Source of the DNA: Helichrysum umbraculigerum
Taxonomy: Eukaryota; Streptophyta; Magnoliopsida; Asterales; Asteraceae
Length of the DNA stretch: 64,000 bases
Direction of reading: 5' to 3'
Assembly (NCBI GenBank): GCA_949592205.1
Contig: CATIUR010000001.1
Location: 73,691,059-73,755,058, forward strand
Below, piece by piece: positions 1-11,672 of the stretch. The position numbers were made by a program, and so were the translations under genes. Numbering within the stretch: the stretch's first letter is position 1; the number at the start of each line of letters is the position of its first letter. The notes beneath the pieces are model-generated. The model did no database searches, had not been told where the DNA came from, and saw only the letters and a program-made list of their open reading frames with translations.

Positions 1-780
1 AAGGAGGCATACCAATACTAGAGTGATAAGAGTTATCATAAGAAAACTCTATTAACGGCAGGTGAGAATCCCAAGAACCGTCATATTCCAACACACAAGC
101 ACGTAGCATATCTTCCAGAGTCTGAATAGTCCACTCCGTCTGACCATCCGTTTGAGGATGACAAGCTGTACTCAAGTTCACTCGAGTACCCAATTCATGC
201 TGTAAACTTTGCCAAAATCGAGATATAAACCAAGAATCCCTGTCAAAGATAATAGATAAAGGAATTCCATGCCTCGAGACAATTTCATTGATGTACAACT
301 GAGCTAATCGAGTCAAAGATGCCATCTCACTGGTAGCCAAAAAGTGAGCACTCTTGGTCAATCTATCAACAATTACCCAAATCATATCACTTCCCCGTGG
401 TGTTCGTGGAAGTTTAGTGACAAAATCCATAGTCAAATGTTCCCATTTCCACTCGGGAATCTCCAACTGTTTCAACGAACCATAGGGCTTTTGATGTTCT
501 GCTTTGACCTGAGAGCATATATGACAAGATTCAACAACCCGTGCCACTACAGTTTTCATAGTCGGCTACCAATATAACTGTTTCAGATCATTATAAATCT
601 TTGTACTTCCCGGGTGAACAGAAAATCGAGATTTGTGAGCCTCAAATAAAATCATATCACGAAGACCACCAATCAAAGGAAACCAAACTCAAGACTGAAA
701 TGTCTTCAAACCCCGAGAATCATCAATCAACATTTCTTTTCTTTTCATCATAACTTCTGACTTTAAACTCTGATCCAGTA
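1..780 (-). pseudogene. Integrase core fragment of gypsy element 1
   Basis: The minus strand at about 300-340 reads VIVDRLTKSAHFLA, a typical start of the gypsy integrase catalytic core. The region at 100-200 corresponds to the STAYHPQTDGQ-type segment and the following ACVLEY stretch. The integrase would insert the cDNA copy into host DNA. No ORF spans the domain, so it is a pseudogene, and its C-terminus and any chromodomain lie outside the window. Confidence 0.7.
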
Positions 781-790
781 GTGCTTCCAG

Positions 791-2313
791 CTATGCAGCT
801 TTTAACTGTTCTATCAAATCGGAAGTAACCTCTAGACACATTAAACAAATTCTATCAAAAGTTCCCTTTCGGCTTAAAGCGTCTGCAACAACCTTGGCTT
901 TTCCGGGATGGTATCGAATTTCACAATCATAGTCTTTAATCAATTCCAACCATCGGCGCTGACACATGTTAAGCTCTTTTTGAATAAACATATACTGAAT
1001 TCTTTTATGATCAGTACAAATAATGCATTTAGTACCATATAAGTAATGTCTCCAGATTTTTAAAGCAAACACAACAGCTACAAGTTCCAAATCGTGAGTG
1101 AGATAATTTCTCTTGTGAGTCTTAAGCTGACGAGAAACATATGCAATAACACGATCTCTTTGCATTAAAACACAACCCAAACCCACATAAGAGGCATCAC
1201 AATAGACCACTAAATCATCAGAACCATCAGGTAATGCCAAAACTGGAGCCTGACACAATAACTGTTTCAAAGTTTGAAAAGCTGATTCCTGTTGTTCATT
1301 CCACTGAAACTTTACATCTTTTCAAGTTAATTTAGTTAATGGCCCAACAATCTTAGAGAAATCTTTAATGCACTTTCGGTAATAACCCGCTAATCCAAGA
1401 AAACTCTTAATTTCGGACGAAGTCTTTGGAACATTCCAGTTCATAACAGCCTCAACTTTAGATGGATCAACTTTTACCCCATCTTTACAAATCACATGAC
1501 CCAGAAACTCAACTTCTCGAAGCCAGAATTCGCATTTAGAAAACTTAGCATAAAGCTGTTCTCTTTTTTTTTTTAAGTTTCAAGAACCAGTCTCAAATGC
1601 ATTTCATGTTCAACTTCAGATTTAGAGTAGACTAAGATATCATCGATAAAGACAATAACAAACTTGTCAAGAAAAGGACAACATACCCAGTTCATTAGAT
1701 CCATGAAAACCGCTGGAGCATTTGTCAAACCAAACGGCATAACCAAGAATTCATAGTGACCATACTTGGTGCGAAAAGCTGTTTTAGGAATATCTTCCTC
1801 ACGAACATGCACCTGACGATAACCTGATCTCAAATCAATTTTAGAAAAATTAGAAGATCCCTGCAGCTGATCAAATAATTCTTCAATTCTAGGCAGAGGA
1901 TACTTATTCTTAACCGTTATTTTATTCAGTTCCCGGTAAACAATACACATATGAAGGGTACCATCTTTCTTTTTAACAAACAGAACAGGTGCACCCTAAG
2001 GAGAAGAACTGGGTCTAATGAAACCCTTATCCAACAATTCCTGAATTTGGTTCATCATTTCCCGAATTTAAGAAGGAGCTAATCTATATGGAGCTTTGGC
2101 TACTGGAGTTGAACCCGGAACCAAAAAAATATGATATTCTACCTCCCTAACCGGTGGTAAACCAGGTAATTCAGCAGGGAAAACCTCCGGGTATTCAGAA
2201 ACCATCCGGATATCAGAAACAGATTTCTTTTCTAACTTAGTATCAACAACATAAGCCAGGTAAGACTCACAACCTTTAGCTAGAAATTTTCTACCTTTCA
2301 TCAGAGAAATCAA
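791..2313 (-). pseudogene. Reverse transcriptase and RNase H of gypsy element 1, broken
   Basis: RT copies element RNA into cDNA and RNase H removes the template. From the right, 2068-2313 carries the RT lead-in (LPGLPPVREVEYHIFLVPGS), 1573-1950 the fingers and palm with the catalytic FIDDILVYS box, and 791-1270 the RNase H part (VVYCDASYVGLGCVLMQ) up to a NVVADALSRK-like boundary. The pieces lie in different frames. A T-run at 1566-1574 marks one break, and the codon for the expected Trp before GAPV (near 1997) reads as a stop. The normal YRELNK block is preceded by Val instead of Asp. Clearly non-functional. Confidence 0.85.
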
Positions 2314-2735
2314 AGGAATATTACCATTCCCCCTTCCCCTCGAGCCACTACATATGACTCAGCAGAGATAGGGATTTTTATCAACTTCTTATGGCATTCT
2401 ATATTTGCTTTATTCTGACTTAACCAATCCATGCCTAAAACCGCATCAAAACAAGGAATATGCATTAACAGGAAAGAAACTGGAAAAACATGATTCTCTA
2501 TCTTGATACTAGCCCCAGTCACCGAGGTGGTAACAGGAACCATTTTACCGTTAGCTACTTCAACTTCAAGAGAATTAGCAATTACTACGGGAGTCAAATT
2601 CAGTTTGTCATAAAAACATACAGATATAAAAGAACAGTTTGCTCCTGAATTAAACAACACATGCGCTGGTACAGAATTAATAAGAAAAGTACCAGTGATA
2701 ACATCATTGGTTCTGACAGCTTCATCCACTGTCAT
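2310..2735 (-). pseudogene. Retropepsin-like aspartic protease of gypsy element 1
   Basis: This 141-residue open segment contains the retropepsin signature region as VLFNSGANCSFIS and ends its domain with AVLGMDWLSQN, typical of plant gypsy proteases. The catalytic triad normally reads D-[TS]-G. Here the Asp is Asn, which should abolish proteolysis. The segment is in the same frame as the zinc-knuckle segment at 2745-3101 and is separated from it by a stop codon. Confidence 0.8.
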
Positions 2736-2744
2736 CTGAAAAGC

Positions 2745-4093
2745 TCAATAAGCAGCTGGTGGCGGATTCTTCCACTTTTGGCCAGAAGATGAAGACCCTC
2801 CAACCACACCCGATCCTTGTTTCCTCGCCTCTGGGCACTGACCAACTCTATGACCCTCCTTTCTACAATTCCAACAAACAAAACTAGTGAAAGTACAATC
2901 CTTGAATTCATGACCAAACCCACCACATTTAATGCATCGAGCAGTCTGTGGCGTACATGGGCCCGTGTGTCTAGCTTTATATTTTTGGCACGAATTGGAA
3001 TTTTCCCCAGTACCACCACTAGCATTCTTTCCCTTGTTTTGCTGCTGACTTTTCCATCTCTGTTTACCTTTCCCAGAAGTATCACTTTTGGATCGTTGCA
3101 AAGCTTTCTCTTTATTTTGTCATGTTCGCGCTCGAATGTCACTATCTACTGCACGTGCTAAATTAAAAGCATGGGGAAGAGAACCAGCTAATCTCACAGT
3201 TGTTCGGTAGTGTGGACGTAAAGTTCCAACAAAATGATCAACCTTAGTCTTATCATCCGGAACCCACTGTTGAACAAATCTTAACTTTTTTCAGAAAACT
3301 GGGTAATAAGTTCATCAATCGACATTTGATCTGTCATGTGCAATTCCGTAAACTCCCTTCTAATTCTGGACATATCAAATTCTGAGAAAAACTGTTTACA
3401 CATTTTGTTATGAAAATCTGACCATCGAATAGATTCTTTTTGCTGAGGAGTCAAAGTTGCAGTGATGGAATCCCACCAAGTCATCGCCTGTCCCTTCAGG
3501 AGTTGAACAACATACAGGACTTTAACTTCCTTCTCACACCTATAAACCTCAAATTTTCTTTCCACATCTCTCAACCAATCCAAAGTAACAGAAGGATTAC
3601 TACTACCATAATATTCTGATGGTTTACTTGCCATAAAGGTTTTAAAAGAACAAACCTTTTGCTGCTGCTGAGGTAATGGTGGAAACAGTGGTAACTGATA
3701 ACTGTAAGGTCCAGAAGATGAAAAAAGAACCGAAGTTTGATGAGTTGTACCATAAGGTTGTTGCTGATAGAAGAATGGCAACGATATTGGAATCTGTGAA
3801 GATGATACCACAGGAGGTGGAATACTACTCGCAACCGGATGTGACTGAGCAAACTGATGTGTATATCCAGCATGTAAAGTTCTCTGTCTAAATCCATGAA
3901 GTTCCTGCAACTCATCTTCTAATTGCAAGATATACTCATTCCTTTCAGTTTCCTCCTCTGCTGTAAATGAAGTACCAGACTGTCTAGGCCTATCATTATG
4001 AATCTTCGAAGGAGGAACATCGATCCTAGAGGCATTGTTGAGAGTGTTGGTCGGGTGTTCATTATTTTCCATATCTGTTTCAAAAAACAACAT
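2745..4093 (-). pseudogene. Gag (capsid and zinc-knuckle) of gypsy element 1, frameshifted
   Basis: Gag packages the element RNA into virus-like particles. The part at 3281-4093 (270 residues from an ATG) holds a Gln/Pro-rich N-terminus and the retrotrans_gag core with WLRDVERKFEVY and GQAMTWWDSI. The part at 2745-3101 lies in another frame and carries two CCHC knuckles, CIKCGGFGHEFKDC and CWNCRKEGHRVGQC. Position 3142-3280 between them has no shared open frame, so at least one frameshift separates capsid from nucleocapsid. Confidence 0.82.
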
Positions 4094-4236
4094 CTCACAA
4101 CTCGTTAATCGTTAGTACCTAACATACTAACCAATTCCCAACAGTAACTAAATCCCACAACCTGAAATGTTTGACTTGACACGAATCTAGGTTTGGGATT
4201 GAACACCTTACAAATATCCAATTAGCCCAAACCTAT

Positions 4237-4248
4237 GCTCTGATACCA
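4237..4248 (-). other. Primer binding site, initiator Met-tRNA type (gypsy 1)
   Basis: The minus strand reads TGGTATCAGAGC, complementary to the 3' end of plant initiator Met-tRNA. It lies three bases inside the LTR edge, the position where minus-strand cDNA synthesis is primed. Confidence 0.85.
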
Positions 4249-4251
4249 ACT

Positions 4252-4275
4252 TATAACACCCCTTAATTCAGAACC

Positions 4276-4321
<46 letters not shown>

Positions 4322-6270
4322 TATATAACATATCGGAAGCGTTTGGTCAAAACATAGATTGATAATTTACATTATCCACAAACATAAAGATTATCAGATT
4401 CACAACAAAAGTATCTTAGACTGGATGTTATATAATACAAAACTCCTAACCATAAGTTATCAAAATAATATCAGAGTATTTGGGTCGTCAAACATTCCCA
4501 TAACAAAAGCTTCTTGCCCCCAATAGTTATATCAGAACATAACCTGCAAGAATTATTAAGGTGGTGGGATTAGCTCAAAGCTAAATGAATGAATATACAA
4601 CTAACAACTCAATTTAGCATAACAAACTTGTTTACATCAAATCATCGTAACAACTAGCATCAAAGAGGATCAGTGGTCCTTGAGGAACCCTAATGCCATG
4701 GCGGCCCTCGAAGAACGCTTATCAACCATCTGTATTGGCCTATACAGAAGATACCGATAGCTTAATGCTATTCTCACACGACTAGGGTTTCTATTAACGA
4801 TTTGTACAAGAAACCCTCCATCAGTCAACAATAGCAATCAAGCTCAGTACCATACTGACCTCAATACCACATAGTGTCCAAAGGACATATATCACATAAT
4901 TCATAATCATGGCATCATGTCAATCAACAATACATATATATCAGTAAGTATGTTTATACGTTGTAACCAAACCTGTTACAACTAAATCAAACTGAGAGTC
5001 ACAGATCCACTCAACTGAATATCTCAGTCTTTAAACTCATAAGTCTTATATTACTGAGTCGTCGGTTGATCTGAGAATACAACAGAATATAAATCAGTAC
5101 TCTTTTCATAAATTGAATATAATCCAATTCAAGTACAAAATATCAAACAAATAAACACCACATTGTTTAAACCTATACAACAGTTCACAAGTATCTGAAT
5201 TATACTATTATCAACTTACTTGTTAAGTTATACAATCATATATATACAATATACCAAAATAGATTACATTGTATAATGACCTAAAAATTCATTACATAAC
5301 TTAATTCAAGATGTAAGCTGCTAGGTCAACGGATCCGCCGGATTGTACTCAGGATCCGCCGGATCCTTCCCAGATCTGTCGGATCCAAACCAAGATCCGT
5401 CGGATACAATAATTATTGTATCTCCAAAAAGTATTATTTCGGTGTCGAAATAAAAATGTAGTACCGACCAAATGGTACCCGCCGGATCCTATCTTGGATC
5501 CACCGGATCCTCAATATTTTTCATTAGGATCCGCCGGATCCAGTTTAGATCCGCTGGATCCTCATTGTATTCGTTAAGATCCGCCGGGTAAGGTCTGGAT
5601 CCGCCGGATCCAACACCTTTTCCAGCGATCTGTATCTATTCCTAAACCCATAACCCGAATTTAACACCCAAATATCACAAACTTAGTTCTGGGATCACTT
5701 TAACACAACTAATTACAACAGCAACAGCTTATAACATCATATATCACTTTCATAGCATACAAAATCATTTATACATCAAATTGAATCAAACAAGTTTATG
5801 AAAATTTAAGAATCAACATACAAATTAATTGTGATGAAATAAGGAAGATGATGATTATGATGAACAATCAAATTCACAGCTCAAGATTTGGTTTCAACTT
5901 GGTTTATAATTTTTAGTTTCTAGGTTTTGAAGTTTGTATGAGGAACTAAACTTTCCTATTTGGGAAAGTTGCATAAATAGGTCGGCTAACCCAAAACCCG
6001 ACCCCGTATCCACTTTAAATTAGTCTCCTTCTACACCTATTGTCTGGAACTTAAAAACCATTTACAATTTCAACAATTTTATTTTACCGTTAACTATAAA
6101 AAGTTAAAACAAGTAATAATCTACTAATCACAATAAGGCATACGACTATTTAACCAGTTATTCTCAATTAACAAACTAAATAAACAAATAAAATTCCTAA
6201 CACGATAAACAAATAATTTAAAGTAAGGAATTTACCGAATTACTACTAGGCCTATATAACGGATGTTACA
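4252..6270 (-). repeat. 5' LTR of gypsy element 1 (about 2.0 kb)
   Basis: On the minus strand it starts TGTAACATCC at 6270 and ends near GGGGTGTTATA at 4252, next to the primer binding site. The expected terminal CA is degraded to TA. A 40-base T-run (about 4279-4318) lies just inside the U5 end. The second LTR is not in the window, so the right edge is defined only by terminal similarity to other TGTAACA..TGTTACA LTRs here. A TATA-like CTATTTATG lies near 5971-5979 on the minus strand. Confidence 0.72.
5328..5615 (-). repeat. GGATCCGCCGGATCC motif array in the gypsy 1 LTR
   Basis: Around ten loosely spaced copies of GGATCCGCCGGATC and variants (GATCCGTCGGAT, GATCCACCGGATCC) occur between AT-rich spacers. 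The motif is an imperfect palindrome made of two GGATCC half sites around GCC. The array is interrupted, not a strict tandem satellite, and lies about 350 bp downstream (in element sense) of the TATA-like sequence. Confidence 0.85.
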
Positions 6271-6309
6271 GCTTGATTAACCGGCAGATGAGGCACCGTG
6301 GGTAGACCG

Positions 6310-6666
6310 TGACATCTTTCAAAAGACATACCCTACATTCGACCTTGAGGACAAGGTCAATCTCGAAGGGGGGACTAGTGATACGACACCCATTCAGGCC
6401 CAATCAAAAGATGGCAGCCCATTAGGTTTAGTTGAGAAGAGATGGCCTAAAAGGCCCACCTGGATGCAAGATTACGTTTAATGTACCAGCTTATAAAACA
6501 ATTGGGCTTCACTTGTAGTTTTCTGCTATTGATATATAATTAGGGCATGAATGTAATGAATGAATATTATGCTGAAATATATTATCTTCCTTATCTTCAT
6601 CCTCTTTGAACTTCTGGAGATTTGATCCCATCTCCAAAAAGGGATCCATCTTATTGTGTTCTATCA
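6310..6666 (+). mobile_element. Remnant 3' end of a chromovirus-like gypsy element with a short LTR
   Basis: The plus strand at 6330-6390 reads as TFDLEDKVNLEGG, which resembles the last residues of short-LTR chromovirus polyproteins. It is followed by a purine tract (GAAGGGGGGACTAG) and TGATACGACACC. The sequence from TG at 6379 to CTATCA at 6666 would be an LTR of about 288 bp. There is no second LTR and no confirmed TSD, so the borders are inferred. Confidence 0.42.
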
Positions 6667-6955
6667 GACAATCACCACGATGTACCCATGAACGGCTACC
6701 AGTTGTATCTGCTACATCCAGTACCATTGTCAACTGTTAGTCTATGATAACCCATGAACGGAAAAACTAACAGAATTTGAATGTAGGAGAACAAAATAAA
6801 TTTGTAGAGGTTGCCAATATCCCACACCACTTCCTTCTCTCTTGGAGATATGATAACATTGATCCAATTTCCTACACGAATATAAAAGTAACAATATACT
6901 CAGTATTTTTATAGCAACTTTCACCAATCTACACAAAATGTTACTTATTGAAATA
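6667..6955. other. Unassigned AT-rich spacer
   Basis: The phrase CCCATGAACGG occurs twice (near 6685 and 6750). No convincing gene or element end is seen. Small ORFs here have no recognisable domain. Confidence 0.4.
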
Positions 6956-7541
6956 TGTAAGTCCCCTAGTTTTAGGATCGATAACTTTGTTATATGTAGT
7001 ATTAAGGTGCGGAATCCCTCAATACGGTGTTATCTTACTAACAACGAATATGTTCGAATTGCGTTTTAATAAAGCTTAACTTTAAACGATGAATCGTCAA
7101 AGCCTAGCCTTTAGGTTCGGTTTTTCTCTGGGTTTGTCGAGTTCGTAGAAGGCAAAAGTATCAAAAGTTGTTAACGATTTTACAAAGAAAAATCGTTTAA
7201 ATATTCTGTCTCGGCTCGGCTCGCATGGGCCTGCGAGTTCGGTCCAACTCGCAGCCCAAGCCCAACACAGAGCTCGGCTCGCCAGACTAATGCCTCGCGA
7301 GGTCAGATCTCATCTCACAGCTCAACTCGCTGCGACCTGAGATCTCGACTCGCCTCGCATTAAACGTCTATTATTTATTTCGTCTTTATACATTCGTCTA
7401 ACTTAGCACAATAATATGTTTAACGAATATCACTAACAAAACAAATATTTATTTACAAATCTAAACCAATATACAAACATAATAATAATTACACCAGTCC
7501 TATTTCAAGCTAGATCTGTTGTCACAATCTATGTTCCAACA
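6956..7541 (-). mobile_element. Solo LTR of a Ty1/copia-like element
   Basis: The segment starts TGTAAGTCCC and ends GTTCCAACA, and is flanked on both sides by AAATA (6951-6955 and 7542-7546). This is a 5-bp target site duplication with no internal element, the signature of LTR-LTR recombination. Its edges match the style of the other copia LTRs here (TGTTAGTCCC..CCCAACA, TGTAGGTCCC..CACCAACA), which are all minus-strand. A minus-strand TATA-like ATATTTAAAC lies at about 7194-7203, next to a GCTCGC/GCGAG-rich block. Confidence 0.75.
7205..7352. repeat. CTCGC/GCGAG motif cluster in the solo LTR
   Basis: Many CTCGC and GCGAG pentamers, often extended to GGCTCGC or AACTCGC, occur in both orientations, giving short inverted pairs. 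They start right beside the TATA-like sequence on the upstream side for the minus strand. Confidence 0.7.
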
Positions 7542-7546
7542 AAATA

Positions 7547-7854
7547 AGATCATTTAAGAAATACAATAAATTTGGGCACTTATAAGTATGGCGAAAGGCA
7601 CAAGCATCGACGAAGGTGAGAACGCATGAACCATTGTTATTTCGCCATCAATGATAATCTTATTGCTATTTTATACAAATCTAATCATTATACTTTTTAA
7701 TAGCATCATTAGCAACTAATGTAGGTAAAAAGAATGGATAAACAGGTAATGTAAATATTTCATAAATTAGAAATTTGTTAACATGTGTAAATCTCATTAT
7801 ATGTAGCCATAATAGTCAGATGATATACAGTTACACTTAACCCCCTATCATTTT

Positions 7855-7920
<66 letters not shown>

Positions 7921-7963
7921 CTAATTTATTTATTATATAAAATATAGAAAAATTCATATTTAC

Positions 7964-8022
<59 letters not shown>

Positions 8023-8470
8023 ATATAATATAAATATAAAATTGAATCTATTAATACGTATTTATCTATATATAGAATTAAATTAAGTTAATTTAAAAGA
8101 AATTATTACCTTCCATTGTTCTAATAGAAATGACTTTGAACTTGAAAACTTCAATGTTACAAATAACATTGATGGTAATTTTTATATGAGATTCGTTTGC
8201 TTTTTATTCCTCGTACAAACTCAGAATGTCAGGTCTGGAAACATGGAAGAAGAAAAATCGAATCAATATGCAAATTTTATGAGATTAACGTTAGGCAATG
8301 AAGCAATATTTAAGAGTCAACAGGAACACCATTCGGCACTGAAACAATATTTCAGAGTAAACAACAGCAATTCAAACCCTTAATGTGTATGCCTTTGTTG
8401 ATACTCGGAAAGCAAATGATATCGTTCCATGTCTTGCTACAGCTCTTTAAAATTAAATCCTATTCACCCA
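7547..8470. other. AT-rich region with two (TA)n tracts, no gene seen
   Basis: Long (TA)n tracts lie at about 7860-7917 and 7968-8016. The only ORF of note (8186-8383, plus, 65 residues) has no recognised domain and no supporting signals, so it is not called a gene. The left end of the copia fragment that follows is lost somewhere in this stretch. Confidence 0.6.
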
Positions 8471-8574
8471 TCTGTATTGCATCACATCAACATGAGCGTT
8501 AAAGTGGAAGCATAAAAGAAACACTTCCTAATCTGAATTTGACAAAGACATTGTATCAAAAATTTTCTAAGTCA

Positions 8575-8815
8575 CAAGAGAAACACAAAGTGTCGCAGTA
8601 ACAGTAATGAGACACTAAGATAGTGTCTCAGAAAGTGTCTAAGATAATACCAAGAGGCGACACTAACACAGTGTCGCAAAAGAGTGTTGCAGAGAAGTGT
8701 CCCAATTGTAACAGAAGTGTCCCAGTTTAAGTGTCATAATCGACAACTGAAGTGTCCCAACAAAGTGTAGCAAACCAAAAGGGAAGTGTCCCAATGAGAG
8801 TGTCACACACCAGCA
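8575..8815. repeat. AGTGTC(G/C)C motif array in the copia leader
   Basis: About fifteen copies of AGTGTCGC, AGTGTCCC, AGTGTCTC or the inverse GCGACACT occur within 240 bp. The same GCGACACT motif recurs in the LTR (9300-9360) immediately upstream of the TATA box in element sense. Confidence 0.8.
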
Positions 8816-9299
8816 GCAGCGTGCAATAGCGATTTTACAGAGAAAAAAATTGTTCGATCAAACCTTTGAAACACTCAACGATCTCAACGACAAAATACCC
8901 CGTAAACCAGTGAAACACAGATCGTAATATAACCAAAAAATCAAGAACAATTCGTAAATGTTTAAACCTAAACTCACCTCCATTGTGAACCGAAAACCTA
9001 CGTCAAAACCGATTCGAAACATCTTTGATCTTCATGAAAATACACTGATACCACTTTGTAGGTCCCGATACACAGGATCTGAATCGAATCGAATACAAAC
9101 TATACGTGCGAAATATGTATAATAAGTTTTGATCATTAAAACGTAAACATAATCGTAAACACACAATATATCAAACTTCTATTGTTTTATTGATTGAACG
9201 ATAAGCTTTTTACAAAAGAGATCACAAAGGTTCGGCTGTCACAATACACACACGTACATACAAATGAAACACTAGCAGAATATATATAACCTGACTATT

Positions 9300-9360
9300 A
9301 CGACACTACATCTGACCGACCTATGCGACACTAACCTAGTTTCGCTATTGCGACACACTC
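9300..9360. repeat. GCGACACT motif cluster at the copia LTR promoter
   Basis: ACGACACT, GCGACACT and GCGACACA copies plus related TTTCGC half sites lie within 60 bp, directly upstream (minus sense) of the TATA box at about 9279-9290. Confidence 0.7.
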
Positions 9361-9371
9361 TTTAACCACTC

Positions 9372-10435
9372 TTTGACAACCGTCACCAAACCGTAATCAT
9401 AGTTCAAGCCGTAAGAACTCATTTTTGTGTTAAGACTCATCTTATGGACTTCATTAAATCAAAGTATTCATTTTCGAAAAACGAATCCAATGTAAAAAGA
9501 ATCATCGCAATCAGACATGTAACGAAGAAGATACGAGGCTAAATGCAAATGCGTTAATTTTGCGAAACGATATGATTTATTTAAACTACGCGAAATACAA
9601 AAATAATTTGATTGGGATCGCTTATTCTTAAATCGTGTGACCCGAGTTTTCTTGTGTGTCTTCGTTGTTTGGCCCAACAATCGACCAAAAGCCCCTCCCT
9701 TTTGGTGAATCATTCGGTCCAACCCAACCCTAGAACTATAAAAAGTATTCTAAAACATAACCCTAACATTTTTTATCACAAAAATCGTCCATGTTGCTGT
9801 CCCAAAATTTCAGTCACGAAGATAGGCCGATTTGACCCATTTGCGTTAATTTTCAGGCTTCGGCCAAAACTACAAAGTTGTAGATCTCGAAGTTTTATTA
9901 ATATGCGCGAGTTTCGGCCTCTGAAACACTCTAGATTATTTTATACAAATTATTTCGTAAACTGCTACTGTTGGTGACGAATTTTCAGAAACTTTGGTAA
10001 GTTTTCGATCCTATAACTCTTGTATACGTTTGATCAATCTACGAAAATGAATTATAAGAGTGCATATCTTCATTATTCACAGATTATAAGGTATTCCTAT
10101 CGTACGGGTTCACGTTGTCGGTATATATTCTTTCCGAATCATTCAATTAAACATATTCGATTGTTTCGTATTATCGGTTTTGTTTCGGTTCGATTCCATT
10201 GTATTCCTAGTGATTAAATCGTTAGGGTATAGTTAAAATCAGTTAATAAGTTTTTGGAAATGAGTTATATGATTGTGTTTGCGGTTTGGGTTGTTTAGAC
10301 AAGCAATTAGGGTTAGTTACTCATAAACCCTAAATCTAGACATATTTGTTTATCAGTTTGAGAATGTTATAACTTGGTCATTTTGGGATGGATTATTATG
10401 AATCTTGAGTCTAAACATAAGTACTAAGAGTCTAT
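9372..10435 (+). repeat. Truncated 5' LTR of gypsy element 2
   Basis: It matches 11673-12738 almost base for base, then identity stops after AGAGTCTATT. It includes a plus-strand TATA box CTATAAAAAG near 9735-9745. ORF-like stretches within it are LTR sequence. Confidence 0.85.
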
Positions 10436-11660
10436 TAGCAAAATAGAAGCTGTAAAGGGATGGAAGGTCCCACAGCTATCGTGAAGGTTCGTAAAGCATT
10501 TGGGATTCACAGGTTATTATCGACATTTTATCGAGAGTTTTTCCAAGGATCGCTCTACTACTCACATATATATAAAAAGTTTGTTTGGGGTCGGAACTAA
10601 GAAGAATCTTTTCAAACATTGAAGGATGCCTTGTGTAATGCATTAATCCGGACTATTCGCGATGGATCGGAGAATTTCGTTGTGTATTTGGATGCATCAA
10701 AACCGAGGTTTAAGTTGTGTTTTAATTAAATGGGAAATGTAATCGTATTCTTCTCTCGACAACTCAAGATACATAAGCATTACTATATTACCCACGATTT
10801 GGAACTTGGAGCGGTAGCATTCATACATATGTGTTGAAGACACTACTTGTATGAAATGAAGAACGTTATTCATACCGATCATCAGAGCTTTTAACACATA
10901 TATGTTCAAAAGAAGTTGAACACGATACAAATGAGGAAGCTCGAACTATTTAGCGGTTGCAATTGTGAAATCTGATACTATCCGGGGAAGACGGATGTTG
11001 TTGCAGATGTTTTGAGTAGGAAGGAAAGAGTAAGCCAAGGTGAGTGCAAGTCAAAGTTTGACGATACACTCTGGCATTAAAGTCAGTTGATTGGATTGAA
11101 ATAGTCCATGAAGCTATTGACAAGATCGTTCAAATCAATGAGAGGTTGGAAACAGTGCGTGATAGGCAAATGAGTTGCATAAACAAACATCGACAACAGT
11201 TAAAGTTTTGTGTGGGAATCATATATTGTTTAAAGTGTTACTTTGGGAAGTTTGAAATATTAGCATATGTGTTTGTTGGACCGTTCTAAATAGTTGAACG
11301 TATAGGTCTAATAACATATCGATTGAAAGTTGTCACAAGAGTGAAGTGGTGTTCACGAGGTATTCCATGTTTCAAATCTATGAAAGTGTTGACTGATAAG
11401 GTCTTACACGTATTTTTTGAAGGAATTTACAGGGAACCACAGATAACATTGGGTAGAGAAACTGGTAGAAACCATGGATTGAGAGGTCAAAATCTCGAAG
11501 CACAGAAAGATTTAAATTTATCATTTCCTGATCGAACGCTTAGCGGGGACCCGAATTTACTTGCGAATGAAAAGATCAAATCAATCTTAATTTTACGTAC
11601 TTATTCAATGATCGTGTTGACAGTATAGCTCCGACTGAATTTCGGGACGAAATTCTCTCA
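10436..11660 (+). pseudogene. Degenerate pol remnant (RT end, RNase H, integrase end) of gypsy element 2
   Basis: The plus strand begins with a KIEAVKGW-like phrase and FGFTGYYR-type similarity (the connection after RT). It continues through an RNase H-like VVYLDAS region (about 10678-10700) and an ADVLSRKE-like boundary (about 11000). It ends with an integrase C-terminal VRDRQ...KQ-like stretch (about 11155-11230). Many stops and frame changes occur, and no continuous ORF remains. Confidence 0.65.
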
Positions 11661-11672
11661 ACTGGGGGATAA
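11659..11672 (+). other. Polypurine tract of gypsy element 2
   Basis: CAACTGGGGGATAA directly precedes the 3' LTR, the site where plus-strand cDNA synthesis starts. Confidence 0.7.

Larger units (their letters stand above)
1..6270 (-). mobile_element. Decayed Ty3/gypsy element (Tekay-like), cut by the window start
   Basis: The order on the minus strand is LTR (right), primer binding site, gag, protease, RT, RNase H, integrase. This is the Ty3/gypsy order, since integrase follows RNase H. The 3' LTR would lie left of base 1. The coding part is split over at least three frames with several nonsense codons, so the copy is dead. The Tekay-like assignment rests on the initiator-Met primer site, the 2-kb LTR starting TGTAACATCC, and pol resemblance to the intact Tekay element at 28115-38529. 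The lineage is an inference; gypsy identity is clear. Confidence 0.88.
8470..9371 (-). mobile_element. Ty1/copia-like fragment: leader and 5' LTR, split by a gypsy insertion
   Basis: The LTR starts TGTAGGTCCC at 9057, is interrupted at 9371 by the 9372-14247 element, and resumes at 14253, ending GCACCAACA at 14307 (about 370 bp when summed). A primer site TGGTATCAGTG (9043-9053, minus) lies three bases from the LTR edge. No gag or pol remains, so this is a truncated 5' end. A minus-strand TATA box (TTATATATATTC, about 9279-9290) is present. The left border is uncertain. Confidence 0.68.

Noticed and set aside
8186..8383. 65-codon plus-strand ORF in the AT-rich region
   Set aside because: No homology recognised, no promoter or splice context, and composition is like the surrounding non-coding DNA.
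9612..10217. Plus-strand ORFs repeated at 11913-12519
   Set aside because: Both pairs lie inside the gypsy 2 LTRs and owe their similarity to LTR duplication, with no coding signature.
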